64,000 bases of DNA from Echiichthys vipera (GCA_963691815.1 OY829645.1:14241056-14305055); one strand, 5' to 3'. Counted from the first letter of the stretch, positions 35,620 through 49,538 are shown. The notes: generated from the sequence alone by a model not told the origin. Made by a program: numbers and translations.

Positions 35620-35872
35620 TGAGTGGGGGGTTTTCCCCCTAGTATCTACAGCAAGGTCCGTTCTCTTAACTCGATCCAATCGTACTCGCCAATGGGAGTC
35701 GCCATCTTGTCAGACTTTGACCCCGCCTCATTTTCCTCTTACCAAAAAAGGGCACTGATGTGACATTTGGGGGGAGGGAGATACGTCCATCTGGCTGACC
35801 AGATAAAATAAAAACTAGCCTGGTACAAAAACATTCAGCCCCCTCAGTGTTGTAATGGAGATATGACCTAAA
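34831..35872. repeat. Three tandem copies of a unit of about 345 bp containing (GT)n
   Basis: Copies start with 'ctcggagggaagaatcatgg' at 34831, 35180 and 35525 (periods 349 and 345). Apart from GT number the copies look identical, including 'cgtactcgccaatgggagtc' and 'acgtccatctggctgaccag'. Open frames repeat in each copy only because the DNA does. Confidence 0.95.
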
Positions 35873-37759
35873 CATAAATAGACTTAAATAGTTTTAATTA
35901 TGCTGTGAAAACGGCCTGTTTAACATGGGGGTCAAAGAAAAGTTGCTGCTGTTTTATGAAGCCTGCCCCTAGTGGACACTCGGAGAACTGCAGTTTTTGG
36001 CACTTCCTTATTGTATCAACCAGGAAGACACTGTTGTTGGGGCTTGGTAGACACACATCACCATCTCACCTCCTCCTAGCGCATGTAAGCTCATTGTAGT
36101 GCTTACAGGAATGAGACCTAAGCTGTTTTACTCTTAATACAACTCACTCCTTCTCTGTACTTTTTATGTCTTTCCTATTATTTCACCTCTTCATTCTCCT
36201 TCAGCTGCTCCTTCGGATAAAGTTAAGGCAGCAATGCTATTCAGCTCCCAGCTGCTCTTAAAGCAGCTCAGCATCAGCTGCTCAACAACCCCACTGCAAA
36301 TTCTGCAGAATCTAGCATTCTCTATTATTATTGATGCACTAACATGTAAGTACTTTAATGTTGTATTTAGTTGAGGTGGAGATTATTTCGATTACTTTGT
36401 ATATTTTGGGGCAGTTAAATCTATAATAATGTACTATATTTAAGAAACTGATCACATGTTTGTAAAACTGTAAAAATGTAAAATTGTAATCCGGAAAGTA
36501 ACCAGTAACTATACCTGCCAAATAAAAATAGTGATGTAAGAAGTGCAATATAAATAAAGTAGCATAGCGGTACAAGTACTTTTAAACTGTACTTTAATAA
36601 ATGTACTTAGTTGCATTCCACTTTCGAGGTTAGGCACTGACCTTGAGTGGTTAAGGTCAGGATAGCCCATTGGTTAGGGGATAGGACCTGAACAAATCGT
36701 GTTCTGGTACCAAGCACAAGCTTAAACTCCTGGCCAATCCTAGAGCTTTAATAGAAGTGCGCAGGGCGGGTCTTGCCAAGAATTGGTTCTTAATAACACC
36801 TTCACCACTAGTGGTTACCATGATAACACAATACAAGCATATCCACTACAGTCAGTTGTTAGAGAGGAGTTAGTAGACAGTGTTGAGTGTTGGAGCCATG
36901 CTGTATAAAAGTGTATTAACCGTTATCCTCCATAGTGCTTATGTCCCCTCAGATGTTGTTTAGTGATCCAGTCGAGTTTTATTTTCATAGCCTTCAAGTT
37001 TGCCTGATTTAGGAATGTACTTTGTTATAACAGTACATGGTGAAAGGACTTGCAGAGTGATCAGTTTCAGTAAGTGCTGCTGTTTTTTCTATCAGTTTCC
37101 ATGAAGCTCTGAAAACCTCTACTGGAAATTAGTTCTTGCAGCCAATATAAATGTTTCTCCAGCTCTCACCTATTCAGCATCTGTGGCGATTCACAAAATG
37201 ATTTATATATCTTCCTCTATTACACATTCACACAGCTAGCAGAGAGAGGCCGAGGTCGTCTTGTTGCATACTTCTAGTAATCTTGATGGATTCTGAACCC
37301 TTCAGTTGAGCAGTCAAGTCTGCCCACAAATATGTGGTGGTGGTCGAGCATGCTGCTGCGACAGCAAATACCGCTCAGCATAGACCCTTCCTCTGCTCCA
37401 AGACTGTCTTTTGTTCCACATGTGCACACTTCGCACAAAATAGGCTATTTTCTTCATGTGCGTTTTTTGCAGCATGGTGGGTTTTTTTACTTAAGCATCT
37501 TGGCAGGGAGTTGGTAAAATGCTGTGATAATTATCGTGTTTATTGTTTTTAAGCCTTGAAAACTGATCCAATAAATCTGACTTCACTCCAGTCAGACTGT
37601 TGAAGGTAAAGTGATTTGGTTTACAATCTGAATATACTTAGCTTTCTCTCATTTGTATTTCATAAAACATCCAAACCAGAGGGTCGTCACCAGCTTTTAT
37701 CCCCATCCCCTTGATCCCTGCTGCCTCCATCGGGACTCACATACAGTCTGTCCCTAACA
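35873..37759. other. No gene; repeat fragments
   Basis: 35956-36010 ('cccctagtggacactcggag') and 36650-36790 ('gcgcagggcgggtcttgcca') resemble high-copy fish repeats. The remainder is AT-rich. Confidence 0.45.
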
Positions 37760-38060
37760 CTGATGGCTGCAACTTATTTTCATGATAAAATAATAATAAT
37801 CAGTTATGGTTACGTCTATAAAATGTTAGAAAATAGTGTAAAAATTCCATCCCACTTAAACAGAGCTTTAGATGACAGGTCTTGTTTATGTCTGACCAAC
37901 AGTTAAGAATTGTATAAAGCAGAGAGAAACAGTCAATCCTTCCGGGAAACTAGAACCAGGGAGTATTTGGCTTGCTGACACATGCTGCTTTTAAAATATG
38001 TATTTTTTATAATTGATGATTACTGCTAGCTAATTTTCTGTGGATCAATTGAATGCATTA
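37760..38060. mobile_element. hAT-type MITE copy, decayed
   Basis: 'ctgatggctgcaacttattt', then 'ctataaaatgttagaaaata' and 'gtctgaccaacagttaagaa', the internal words of the 'gctgcaactaatgatta' family. Confidence 0.5.
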
Positions 38061-38669
38061 ATTATTGTATCATTCTTCATACTATTGTAAGATCTGTCTG
38101 CTTGGATTTCCCTCATGTGTTTGTATTTAAAATCTGATATGAACTTTTCCATTAAAAAATGCATTTTTTTCAAATGAGATCCACTTGGACAACTTAGACT
38201 TCAGGCAAGTAACACATGAAAGACCACATCATTCAATATTAAACACATTATAAATCATCTGCTCTTCATAATTTGCCCATTATGTAGTTCACAGACTCAG
38301 ATTCCCACTGAAGAACATTCCTGTAAATTCATCTTGTTGTTCTCTAAAACTTGCAAGCAAATCAAAGTCACTCACAAATAAATACATTTGAAATCCTTTC
38401 TCTTAAACTACATCATTTTTTTTCTCCAATATAGATCCAGAGCAGCTGCTAAATGAACATTTCAAACTTAAATGTGCAGCCTAGTCCTTTGGCTCCTCTG
38501 AAATGCCTCCACTACCTTTAAGGGGTTCAGCAGTCTTTTAAACTGACTCAAACACCTTTAGAAAGTCTGCATTCTCTGACAATAAAGCATGGCAAGATGA
38601 CAAATTAAAAGCTTAAAACAATAAGGCACTTTTGTCTTATTTTGTTAATAAGTCCAGAGTGAGTCCTAC

Positions 38670-38900
38670 CTCGGCCGTCAGGTGTGTTTGTGTCCTGGTT
38701 TAAACCCCACGCTGTGAGCAGAGCAGCAACAGGGTCCAGCTGGAAGGCTGAGGGTTGGATCCTCAGTCAATACATTCCCAGTGAACGGAGAACAGCATCA
38801 CCCTCTCTCACCAGAAAAAAAAAACTGCCCTCAGAACACCCCCACCAACGGAAAACCACTACTGTTAGGGTGAGAGGTTCAGTTTCAGTCAAGAGCTGTT
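38670..38900 (-). other. Candidate non-coding first exon of aspn
   Basis: The minus strand here has no useful ORF. It has a GC-richer stretch ending in CCGAG followed by a GTAGGA donor at 38669, about 5.2 kb upstream of the aspn acceptor at 33492. The assignment is purely positional; no TATA box or other promoter element can be pinned down. Confidence 0.2.
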
Positions 38901-41605
38901 GACTCTCTCAGTGATCAAATCATTAGTACGTTTCTGGGACTTAATTTAAAAAGGCATTGTTAGGACCTTAGTCATGTGCTTTTCTTCAGGGGTTTTAGAC
39001 TCCTGAATGGTAAAGTATTTTATATAGAACATACTGGTAGATCTGTCACATCCCCTCCCTCCCCGGCTGCCACATTATATATTTCACATCAACATGAATG
39101 GTTCCTACACTAAGGCCTGTTGCCGCTGGGTTAAACAAGGATAGTGGGACTGTACAGCTGCTGTAGCTGTTTGGGTTTTCTCAGTGAGACATCAGTCTGC
39201 ATGGAGGTGAGCCAGTCCTGCCATGGATTTTTAGGATGATGCCATCGTCTGGCTGCTGCATAGCAACTGACTTCCTCAAAGAGCCGAGGCTGCCATATTG
39301 ACCTACAGTGCGTTTCAATAAGCATCTGTAAAGTGATCGGCAGGAGGAGAATGTTTCAGATAGAAGATATAACTTGACTTGTTTCCTTTAAATCAAATAT
39401 GATGAGTGTCACAATGCAGTTGGTAGCAGATATTTCCTGGGAAATCATGTGTTCCAGGTAACTCAGGGCTACTGAGTTTTTGTCTTTTCATTGGCTAAGT
39501 ACCAAAAAGAATCTTTATAACTGACTGGAATACATCTGGGTGTATCAGGTGTTTTTGCTTAGCATGCTTGAGCCTGTCCTTTGTTATTATTATTATTATT
39601 ATTTTATTTTTTTACTATTATTAGATAAAGAAAAACTCTGTCCACATTTCCAGAGAATAAAATGTAGCTCACTTTAAAGGGGAACTTATGTATTTTTCTT
39701 CATATATTTCTGTGTCAGTGAGTGTTTTTAAATGTGTCAGTATTGAGTAGAGCTGCAGTCAGGCTGCTCTGAACCAGTTATACCTGCACACCGACAATAT
39801 CCATCCACTAAAAGTCTTAGTTTTTACTCTGACAGGCTCAGACTGTTATCAAAAGTGTCTGACTGGTTTATGGAAAGATGGAGTAGTTTCCGTTCTCTTG
39901 CCATGCCTTGGTGTAGCTTCTGATGCAGGTCAACACAGTCACTTTAGCTAGTAGCATTAGCTTTGCATTAGCAATTGTGTCCACTCTTGGAGCAGCATGT
40001 TTCTGTAGTCGAACCAGATTAATCAGATCTTGCGCCAACGCGTGCAGCTGGTAATCAAAGTGTTTTAGCGCTGAGCACACACGCACTGAGAGCTGTTCAG
40101 CTAAAAAATTTTGTTAAAATGATTGTGTTGTTGGAATGATGTTTATGCAATTTATTTGTAATCAAAAACTGATACAGGGGGATGAAAGAGTGATAATAGT
40201 GTGATAGAAAGTTCTAGCGTGATAAGAAGTCCTAGTGAATGCTTCATAAGCAGACTATGATAAGTAATTAAGTGTATTTTTCAGTGCGCTCGCACTATGG
40301 GTCAAGACTGTATGATCAATATGATAGTACCGGCAAGAAATAAAAACTTCTTTCACCCCTGCGTAGCAGTAGATCTTAATGGTTAGCAGGAAAGTGTGAT
40401 GAACCAGTCCCTTTTATACAAACATCATCATGCAGATATATTATCTGCTACAACACTTTCTTAAAACAATCTTTCCAGAAGGAGGGAGAATAGAAGACTT
40501 TATGACAATCCAGTGTCTCATTTTTATACAAAGTCCATTTTCCCATGCATTGCATAACTGTAGGGAAATGTTCTGGTAATGTTGGTCTTATGTTTAACTA
40601 AGCAAGCCAAATAACTCGTACACAAAAGCCTATAGCAATCTGACTTGTTACATGTCAGGTATACTTCCATCACAGTTCAAATAGTGTCACATTAACATTA
40701 AGCTACAGCAGCGCAAATTGAAAAAGACAGAAAACAATCAAATGACCATATTTATTAAGAGCACTCATATACATAAGGTGCTGGAACAGTTTGTCAATGA
40801 ATGGATTTCTTTGCTTCTATAATTTGAAAGAGTCAAAGAGAGGGATATTGTATTGTTGATGAGACATAACCAGCGACTCTAGGAACTTTTGATGGATGCT
40901 TTCACTATATTCTGACATGAAGATAAAGTGAATATTTGAGTCATCAAAGAAAATATCGACAAATGAATTGATGATGAAAACAATTGTTTTTTGCAGCCCA
41001 AAATGAATGTATCACTCAATTGTCATGTCTTACGCACCAACAAATAATGAAAAACAACTGTGGTCTTCCTTCTCTGTATTTTCAATTTTTATTCATGCCA
41101 ACTGTGTGGGTGAAACTATGAATATCAAGCAAGGTTTCACAAACATCATGTGCAAATGGGAATTCAATGTGAGCCCCAGCTTAGTTGTAGCCCAGTTGTA
41201 CCACAACATGTTTGTGTGCTAAAAGACATTAAAAAAGACCACATAATTCATTAATATGTATGATGAAATTGATGAAAAAAAGCATTACTGGATTCACTCT
41301 GAAGAATGGATGTAATAGAAATATGTTTTTTAAAACATCACTGATGCAGTCTGCAAACACTTCTTTTTTGAACAGTGACTGTTCTGTGGATCTTTCTGTA
41401 ATGATCTTGTCAAGTCAGAAAGCTGTGAGGAACCATTGAGTAACAGATACCCATGTCTGAACAAAAAGATATTATCGATTAACAGCCCCAATGAAGGCTT
41501 ATTCTGACACACTGGGAGTAACTAGCATTATCTCACTGCCCAGGCAACTAACAAAAGTCCAAAATACTAAATGACTGTTAAGACAGAGGAATCTTCAGCA
41601 GAGAT
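38901..41605. other. No recognisable gene
   Basis: (ATT)n at about 39586-39604. 40840-41003 contains words of the 'gctgcaa...' MITE family ('aatgaattgatgatgaaaac'). Otherwise non-coding. Confidence 0.5.
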
Positions 41606-41609
41606 TTAA

Positions 41610-42146
41610 GGTGTAATTCCGGCACAAAATCATCCCATGGTCTTTTTCTGCGATTACATACACCAAATAAGCCATCGAGACAGTTTTTTGTGTATAAACT
41701 ATTAACGGAAAAACCCCAGAGAGTCACTAACAGCTGGACGTGGCTAACACTGAACACAGTACAGTGAAGGCATTAAAACATCTTTTTTAACCACTAACAC
41801 TGCTCAAAGTAACACCAAACCTCTGCAGTAGCATGAGAAGAGTCCCTACACAGAAAACGAAGCACCAACAATGTAGCTAGCGAACCTGGAGTTTATTAAA
41901 AGAGTGTTTTAAAAGACTTACCTACTGGCCCCGGTACCAGATCCTCTCATGGTAAATGCAATACAAAAGAAGCCCATTGGTGCTTTGTTTAATGTGTATC
42001 ATGCTACTGCCGATGTTTGGTCCTATTTTGAGCAGTGTAAGTGTTTTAAGCGGCTGTTAGCGACTCTACCGGATTTCTCTGTCTAGAAGGCTGATGTATG
42101 TAAGTGCCGGAAAAGACCATGGCATGATTTGCACCGTAATTACACT
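41610..42146. mobile_element. MITE with TTAA target duplications (piggyBac-type)
   Basis: Flanked by TTAA on both sides (41606-41609 and 42147-42150). Inverted repeats of about 40 bp: left 'ggtgtaattccggcacaaaa', right complement 'agtgtaattacggtgcaaat', continuing through 'catggtcttt'. 537 bp with no transposase. Confidence 0.8.
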
Positions 42147-42150
42147 TTAA

Positions 42151-44297
42151 GGTCGTGCAAGTTCCCATCAGAGTCAGAGGCAGCTTTTGAATGTGTTCTT
42201 ATAGATGTCCTCCCTAATTGGAAAGTAGAGACAGGAGAGGCAGAAGAGAAACGGGCGATGCTTTGCAACATCCAGTCAACAGTCATTTGTTTTGTGTTTT
42301 CTGCATGATGTGTATTTTAACAAGGCTCAACAGGAAAGCCTAAACCTTTACGTTTTGAGGCAGAAATGAGAGATACCTCCCAAGAATGGAAAAGCTAACA
42401 GGAGCTTGCTCCCTCAGGGGTTCACGTGTTATACTATTCCTTTTTCCATTCAGTACTGGTATTTTCTGCTGAGCTGAGCTGGAACTGCACTCTAAGGCAC
42501 AACTTATGGCAGAGCCAGACCATCCAAATATTCCCTGGTTTGGCAGTCAGACAAACCGAAATGGAAGCGGGTCTGTGTTCTGGTTTCAATGCATCTTTTT
42601 GTTGGGGGAAACCATATTTTCCAATCCATCATATATCTGGTTTTATGTTCATCTCGTCAAAAAGAAGGCTGCCGATCTCTCCCATGTTCAGCATACTATT
42701 TAAAGATTTTAAGCAAATGTATCTTCCTAACAGCAACTTGAAATGTACCAATACCAAAAGCTAAAGTTAATAGGGCTGTGCTAGAAATACTGCATCCACA
42801 CGGTTCTCAAAGACTCTCCCCCAATATGTGAAATACAGACGTTATCACAACAAATAATAGGGAATCTCTGATTAAAACACAAACACAGGGTGAGTGACTT
42901 CATTCTCTGCTCAGGACGCCATTACTTCACAAAATCTTTACATGGAAAGGAGTTGTTCAGTAATGTTCTGAATATCGAGTACAGTGCATTTAAACAAACT
43001 CTTGACCAGTGAATTTCAAAAATGAGCCATGCCCTTAAAGATCCTTCGTCTATCGACCACTCATTTCAAAACTCCACTGTAAGATATTGTTATCTGATTA
43101 TACAAGCAAGTTCATTTTTATGATTCTCCTGTTAAAAACCTCAGCCTCCATTTCCAGTTCCTCATTACCATAGCTTCATAACTCTGCTGAAACAATGCCC
43201 TTATATGTGCCAGATTTTAAGATTAAAGGAACAATTTTCCCAAATATAATTGGAAACTGATGTAAACCTGCCTGAGAGATTTCTGCTTTCTGTACAGTAT
43301 TAGAGGGCCCAGGTTTTGCCCTACACTAGAAGGACCCTTAGCCCGACAGTATATCTTCTTGTGTTGTGTTTTCCTCGATATCAGTCAAACCTGTCTGTAT
43401 GAAAGGTACAAAAACAACCTTTAAAATGTTGAACTGTTGTTTTGAGCAGGACTTCTGTCGTGCTGTCATCTTCTGTTCTTGCGGATCTTTTTGCATGAAA
43501 ACCTCATACTTTTCAGTTGACTGTTCTGCCACAGACAGATTTAATTCAGTAGCTTCAATAGTCCAAAGAGGGAAATTGGTTTGTGGTAGTGAAAGAATCT
43601 ATGGCGTAATTGTTGGAATTACAGTATTGAAACTGCAAATTAAATGTTAGAGATTATTTCCTGATGGGAGATGGTCTGCGTTCCTGATGGGAGGCGGTCA
43701 GGATGTCTTTTCTCTCTCTGCATGTCATATTTTCCAACCCATCAGTCGCCTGTGACGGCTCTGGATCAGCTGGAGCTCATTGTGTTCTTATATTTAGAAG
43801 AATTTCCTCCATCCAAGCCTTAAAATGCCGCCAGTCACCGGGGCAACTTGTAAGGCGATGGTGCCAAGGAGTTGCCTCAGAGCTGCTGCTGATGTAGTGC
43901 CACAGGAACAACTTGGTGCCAGGAAGCATTTTGTTAGAGCTGTTACAGGGTCATTACACAAGTGTTACCTGCAGCTGGGAGTGTTACCCTGCCATGATGC
44001 ACAACACACCAGTGTTCACCTTGAATTCAATATGACACTCGATGATGAGTATAAATATTGGGGATAAGCTCCAATTCTGTGATTGATCAGGAGTTTGGGC
44101 GCACACAGGTAATTGTGAGCATAATGGCAAAATCATACATTGTGCTCATGAGCTAAACCTGTGTCCGTTCCCATATTTGTTTCATATATATGTGAAGTGT
44201 TTTTTATGTTAAGTGCCTCATTTTGCACACTGGCCGTCTAACTTAATTTGCTCTGGGAATGTACAAGCACAAGCACACAATAACTTTCAAACTGAAT
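42151..44297. other. No recognisable gene
   Basis: Several plus-strand frames of 60-112 codons (42426-42764, 43366-43650, 43825-44067) show no known domain and no splice-consistent partners. Treated as non-coding. Confidence 0.5.
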
Positions 44298-44441
44298 CCC
44301 CAAAGCAATTTCAGTCAAAAGCAACTGGACTTGGTTATTGGTTATTTGACTAGGAAGACGTTTCACCTCTCATCCAAACGTCTTCCTAGACAATTAACCA
44401 ATAACCAAGTCCAGTTGCTTTTGACTGAAATTGCTTTGGGG
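44298..44441. repeat. Foldback repeat family, copy 2 (144-bp inverted repeat)
   Basis: Starts CCCCAAAGCAATTTCAGTCA and ends with its reverse complement. Arms of about 60 bp include 'ctaggaagacgtttcacc' opposite 'acgtcttcctag'. Followed by 'acctggacaaatgagaacat', also present in the other copies. Confidence 0.85.
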
Positions 44442-44508
44442 ATAAAGATGACCTGGACAAATGAGAACATTCACAGGTGTTTCAAACTGAAGTTGTTTCA
44501 AAGTGAGT

Positions 44509-46234
44509 TAAACAGAATAACACATTTTAATAAATGTGAAACTCAGTGGAAGCTATAAGACTTGCTGTGAACTAATCGCAAATGCGTATAAGTCTTAGTC
44601 TTTGCCCTCTCAGTTTTTATTCAAATTTATAAGGAGTGTTATCAACCGTGCAGAGCAAAATACTTAAATACACAACGTTATAGACCTACAACCAATCACA
44701 GCAATGAAATGACATTGCTTGCTCAGTGGAAACGATGGTGACTGCAAAAGATACTTTCAATAGAAATTTCAGCTAAACAGTAAACTAAAAGGCATTTTTT
44801 AAAACATTTTATGCAGAAATAGTCAAAGCAGTAACAGAATACTGAGTCATATATGATCAGCGCTGCCTGTTTGGACAATTTGATCTTAGTTTACTGAGCC
44901 TGAAAAAACTGTGTAACGTGTTACAAAAAAAAAAAAACCTCCACCAACTCTGTTTCACTAGTTGTATTAGTATCAATTCTGCGATATAAATCGATATTTT
45001 GTTTCCACAGAACGTGTCGATTTTTGGCCACAAGTATTAATACATTAAGTCCCATTCAAATCCCCCTGGCAATTTGCTCGCTGCCCATTTCCTCCCCGTT
45101 CGCATTGCAGGAAGAGCTTTTAGGTCCACCAGCCGCTAGTGTCGCTGTAGAGCATTTCTAGCTGTCTGTCAAGCAGAGATGGGGACTCAAGATTTGAGAC
45201 TCGTGCAAAATCTTTTTATCTTTTTTACTTTTTGGAGCATTAACATCAGGAGCAGAAAGTCATTCTCTCCCACAGAGATGCGTGAGCGGCCACACTCTGC
45301 AGATGACACGGAGAGCATGTCACCGGCTGCTGCTGCTGCTGCAGGGGCAAAGATAGTTTTAAGTTGGACAGGCAACAGACCCACTCCGGTCCCAGTCTAT
45401 CCAAATATCCAACTTCAAACTAACTTCACCCGGTCTGCTGCTGCAGTTACATTAACATATTGTCATATTGTTTGGCTTTAATAACTTCAGGCACAGCAGA
45501 AACTAAAGAATAACAGAATGTAACTTCTGTGTTTTAGGCTCAGCTGCATGAACTATCAACGTTAGCTTGTTACTAATGTTAGCTTTGTGAGAGGCTAACT
45601 TTTAGATTGGCGTTCATTAAATTACATATTTTTGAAAAGTGTTTTCTTGCCGGTGCTGCCACCATCTGCTGGCTAACGCTGTTAAACCTGGAGAAATACA
45701 CGTTAAATATTAATGTCAGCTAAAGACAAGTTTAGGTTACAGCTTTATTGTGACCATGTAATGTTAATTTAACTGCGTTATTAGCTTTAACCATCACACT
45801 GAGTTTGAGAGGCTGGAGGATTCTGTATTTATTTCACAGAAAGAGCTCACTGACATTAAACATCTCTTTTTTCAGAGTGTCCTGAGACAGACAGCAGCAC
45901 AACTGACGACGTTTCTGACAAACATAATGAGCAGCCAATACAAAATACATAACTATAATAAAATAAAATATATCAAAATCGAGCATAATCATGACTATAT
46001 AATGCAGAATATCTACAGCCAGATGAGTCTGCCTCCAAGTTATAAAATGTCTTAAAATCATTCAATGAGAGCAGGACCTGGAGTTTCAGGTGTGTCTGTA
46101 ATTAGTTCCAGGTAAAGGGAGCAGCAGACTTTCTTTATTTACACAAGATTATAAGCCATCTTTTGTTCGGATTTTGTTTAATTATACAATATACACTTCA
46201 GCTCTATTTTATTATTTATTAAAACCATAAGGTC
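44509..46234. other. No confirmed gene
   Basis: A plus frame at 45179-45481 includes an Ala run from (GCT)n and resembles no known protein. Surrounding words ('tcaaatccccctggcaattt') look like a high-copy fish repeat. Confidence 0.45.
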
Positions 46235-46480
46235 TAGTAAGGATGCCCCCTGGGCGCCTCCCTAAGGAGGTGTTCCAGGCACGTCCAGCTGGGAGGAGGC
46301 CTCGGGGAAGACCCAGGACCAGGTGGAGAGATTATATCTCCACACTGGCCTGGGAACGCCTCGGGATCCCCCAGTTAGAGCTGGTTAATGTGGCCCGGGA
46401 AAGGGAAGTTTGGGGTCCCCTGCTAAAGCTGCTGCCCCCGCTACCCGACCCCGGATAAGAGGTTGAAGATGAGATGAGAT
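46235..46480 (+). mobile_element. LINE 3' end fragment with C-terminal ORF (RTE/Rex3-like)
   Basis: The plus frame 46243-46458 encodes a C-terminal LINE peptide including RPRGRPRTRWRDYIS, WERLGIPQLELVNVA and LLKLLPPLPDPG, then a 'gatgagatgagat' tail. 5'-truncated. Related to 24820-24956. Confidence 0.7.
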
Positions 46481-49400
46481 AAAACCATAAGAGATGGGAG
46501 ACTTGATACTTGACTTGGACTTGCAAAAGTGACTCTCTCCGCTTTCCAGTCAGAGCCATATATTGTGTAATTGATTCTTTCCGTTTTCATAATTCAATCC
46601 CAGTCAATGGAAAACTCACAAGATGTCACCAAAATCACACTGTCCTTTATGTAAATTATGCAAGTGTATCGTATCGTATTGTATCAAATCGAATCGTACT
46701 GTTGGCTGAATGCCCTGATGTATATCATATCGTGAGCTGAATATCGTGTATCGTATCGTGAGTTTAGTGTATCGCTACAGCCCTAGTTAGGATATAAGTA
46801 CATTTTTAACAGTTTTGTGGGCCTCCACTTAGTTTTACCTGCGAATAAAGGGTTTATATGAAGTGGTTACAAACCTTTTTTATTTTATGACTATGACTTT
46901 TTATGCCTTAAAATAAAGTAATACTTACTTCTGACCCTCTGTCACTGGATGTTTACATCTATATGTATTCATTAAAGTTTTATTTTAACAACTTTCAAAA
47001 GGAAGGCTTATCCAGTAATTCACGACGAAATTAAAAAACTAAATGCTTCTTTTTTCCTACTTTCATATCGTTTAAATCCTCTTGTCGAGTCTGTTAAGCA
47101 CATCTAACCTGATTGTAAGCCATAGGTCTACATCCTGAGGATTGTATGTGTCTAATGACTTTTAGATTGTTCCTTCATGTGTTTGATTTGTGAGACTGAT
47201 GAACGCAGCAGCTGTTCACGTTGGCAGACAAGGAGAGTTTTCTCTTTTCAACAGGAAAACCTTTGATCTTCGAGCTTCTGCTCGTGGGAAGAAAGTTTTC
47301 CAGCTGAAGTACGATGAGATGACGACTGCCAGCATCTAGAAAGTCACCAGACATTACCGATTGTTGTTTTTTATTGCTTTTCTACTTTTAGATTTATTTT
47401 TGTCTGCATATAAGTGTCTAATATTTGCAATCGGTCTTACCAAAGAGGGAGCTGAGGTTTTTCTCCTCTTCACATTTTAGCTTTTCTGTTCCAATCATAC
47501 TTTCGATCTGTCTCCTACTGAAGTAAATGATCCTTAACCTCAAGCTTTAAGAGGAAAATATTATGATACAGTTGGCTTTCAGTTCTGATATTACAGCTTT
47601 CACTGAATGTGTATTGCACGAGGGTAGAAGACATGTGAGGCAAAGATAACCCCATTTTATCATGACTCATTCTTTAATAGTAATCATGGCTCCACCTCCA
47701 CGCTGAGGTCTGAGGCGTTAATTTGATAACATGAAAGTAAATGACTTTACTCCTCAATGTACTGGATGTGCTGAAAGTGAAGGGACTCAGGGAATTCAGT
47801 GGAATATAATCTAACTTCCTGTTTGGATATGTGAGTCACACACCTCACAGGTTGAGTATTTACATTCAGTGTTAACATGCGTCTAATCCTTCAGAAAAGA
47901 AATGAGATATTCTACGGTTTCCCAGATGGAAACATGAGGCATGTGTTGGCGCGTTCCAGACCTCTGAATCATCACTTTTCATCAGTTCAAACAGTCTGAT
48001 ACTGTGCTCATTCACAGCAGCTCCCGAATCATCAGGCTTCTACTTATAACATTTTCAGGCTTGTTGAAACCTGAAGGTGATTAAATATATGTCAGGGGAT
48101 CCTTGCGGACCCTCATGGCTACAAGAACACCTTATTGCTGTATATCCGCTTCCAATCTTGAACCCAAAAACATAATTAACATTACTACTAGTGCTGCTGT
48201 TGTCATTATTATTCTGTTATTTTAGTATTTTGTAGTATAGTGACCAGAGAATGTGACTTTCTAACGCTGAAATATTTTCTTCATGACTTAGTGAGGGTAG
48301 GTTGGACTTCATCAATCAGGCAGAAATTAAAACATGAAGTTTATTTGAATTCTGCATTGCAACATTGTGTTTAACTATAGTATATGATTATTGACACACG
48401 AAAAAGTACATTTTGTCATATAAATTATACATTAGGCCAGCCAAGAGCAAAGCAAGTGACAGAACTATCTGGTATTTGTAATAAAACAACAGTTCTTAAT
48501 GCCAAGTTAAATGTCAAAATGCACTGCTACTACCTCCAGTCGATGCTTTTTAAAGCAAAGGTACAATCTGTAAGTACCATAAGAGCATTTAATCCACATC
48601 TTGCCCGCTCAGAAGTAAAGGATATACTCTCCCAACCTGCAGAAGCCTTATCTTATTCATTGTTAGTGCTGACGTTAAGTTATATATTATACAACAGTTA
48701 AACAGTGCGATATTTGAAGTATAAACATAGACCTAAATGTTTCTTTGTTAGGGAACATTTGTAATGGGAATTTACAGTTGGGAAAATACTTCAGGAGCCA
48801 ATGGTTCCTCCCACATCACAAAGGCATTTGTTAGAGGGTTCTCCCACTAATTGGGTTTCCTCAGTCCACATAGTCCACATAGCTATACCCACCTCCATGA
48901 ACGTCTGGATGAAGCAAACCTGCTAAAACCACTTAAATATGGCAACTACATTTAAAAAATCTCCTATTTAATAATGAGATATGGAGAAATAGAAGTTTCA
49001 TGGATGTCACTTAAGTTATACGGGTCTGGCCCAACGTCATTCTAAGACTGCAAGTAAAACAGGGAGTATAGGAACAATCGACCTCCAGTGCAATACATGC
49101 ATCTTTTGCTGTGGTTCTATCAATGAATGGAATCAGTTGCATAAAGAGATGTATTGCTGAATAAAGAAATCTCTGCAAAACATTTGATGGATTTCAGCAG
49201 ATCTCTCAAGACTGTTGCATCAAGAATAAATTTGGCTTAGCTGCACCAGAGGAAGTTACTGTCCTGCTGAGGAAATGGGCAGAGATGTCATGACTTCTTC
49301 TGTCTCTGTGTCAGAGAGATTAGCCCTCAAACCCCACTCACACTAACTTAATCCTTTACCCTTTAGCTCAGGATGGGTCACACATGTGATCCCACCACTC

Positions 49401-49532
49401 CTTTCCATGTCAGAGGTTTTATGAAAGAAGGCGTTGGAAGAAACAGCTGAGAAATGGAACATGATGGTGGTGAGGTTGTTAAAAATAATGTGTTGGGCTT
49501 GTGGTCTCATTTCATCGAATTCTTTCCATTTC
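46481..49532. other. No gene; hAT-like end
   Basis: 46665-46795 is a 'cgtatcgtattgtatcaaat' patch ending 'gtatcgctacagccctagtt', typical of the right end of a fish hAT-type MITE. The rest is non-coding, including the probable ecm2 3' flank. Confidence 0.5.
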
Positions 49533-49538
49533 TTTATT
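49533..49538 (-). terminator. ecm2: Candidate ecm2 polyadenylation signal
   Basis: AATAAA on the minus strand about 490 nt beyond the ecm2 stop. It is the nearest clear hexamer I found, chosen by position only. Confidence 0.3.

Noticed and set aside
34831..35872. CRISPR-like array from three repeated units
   Set aside because: Units of about 345 bp in tandem without spacers, in a vertebrate genome; a local tandem amplification.
45179..45481. 100-codon plus ORF with an Ala run
   Set aside because: The Ala run comes from a (GCT)n patch, the surroundings look like a high-copy repeat, and there is no known domain.
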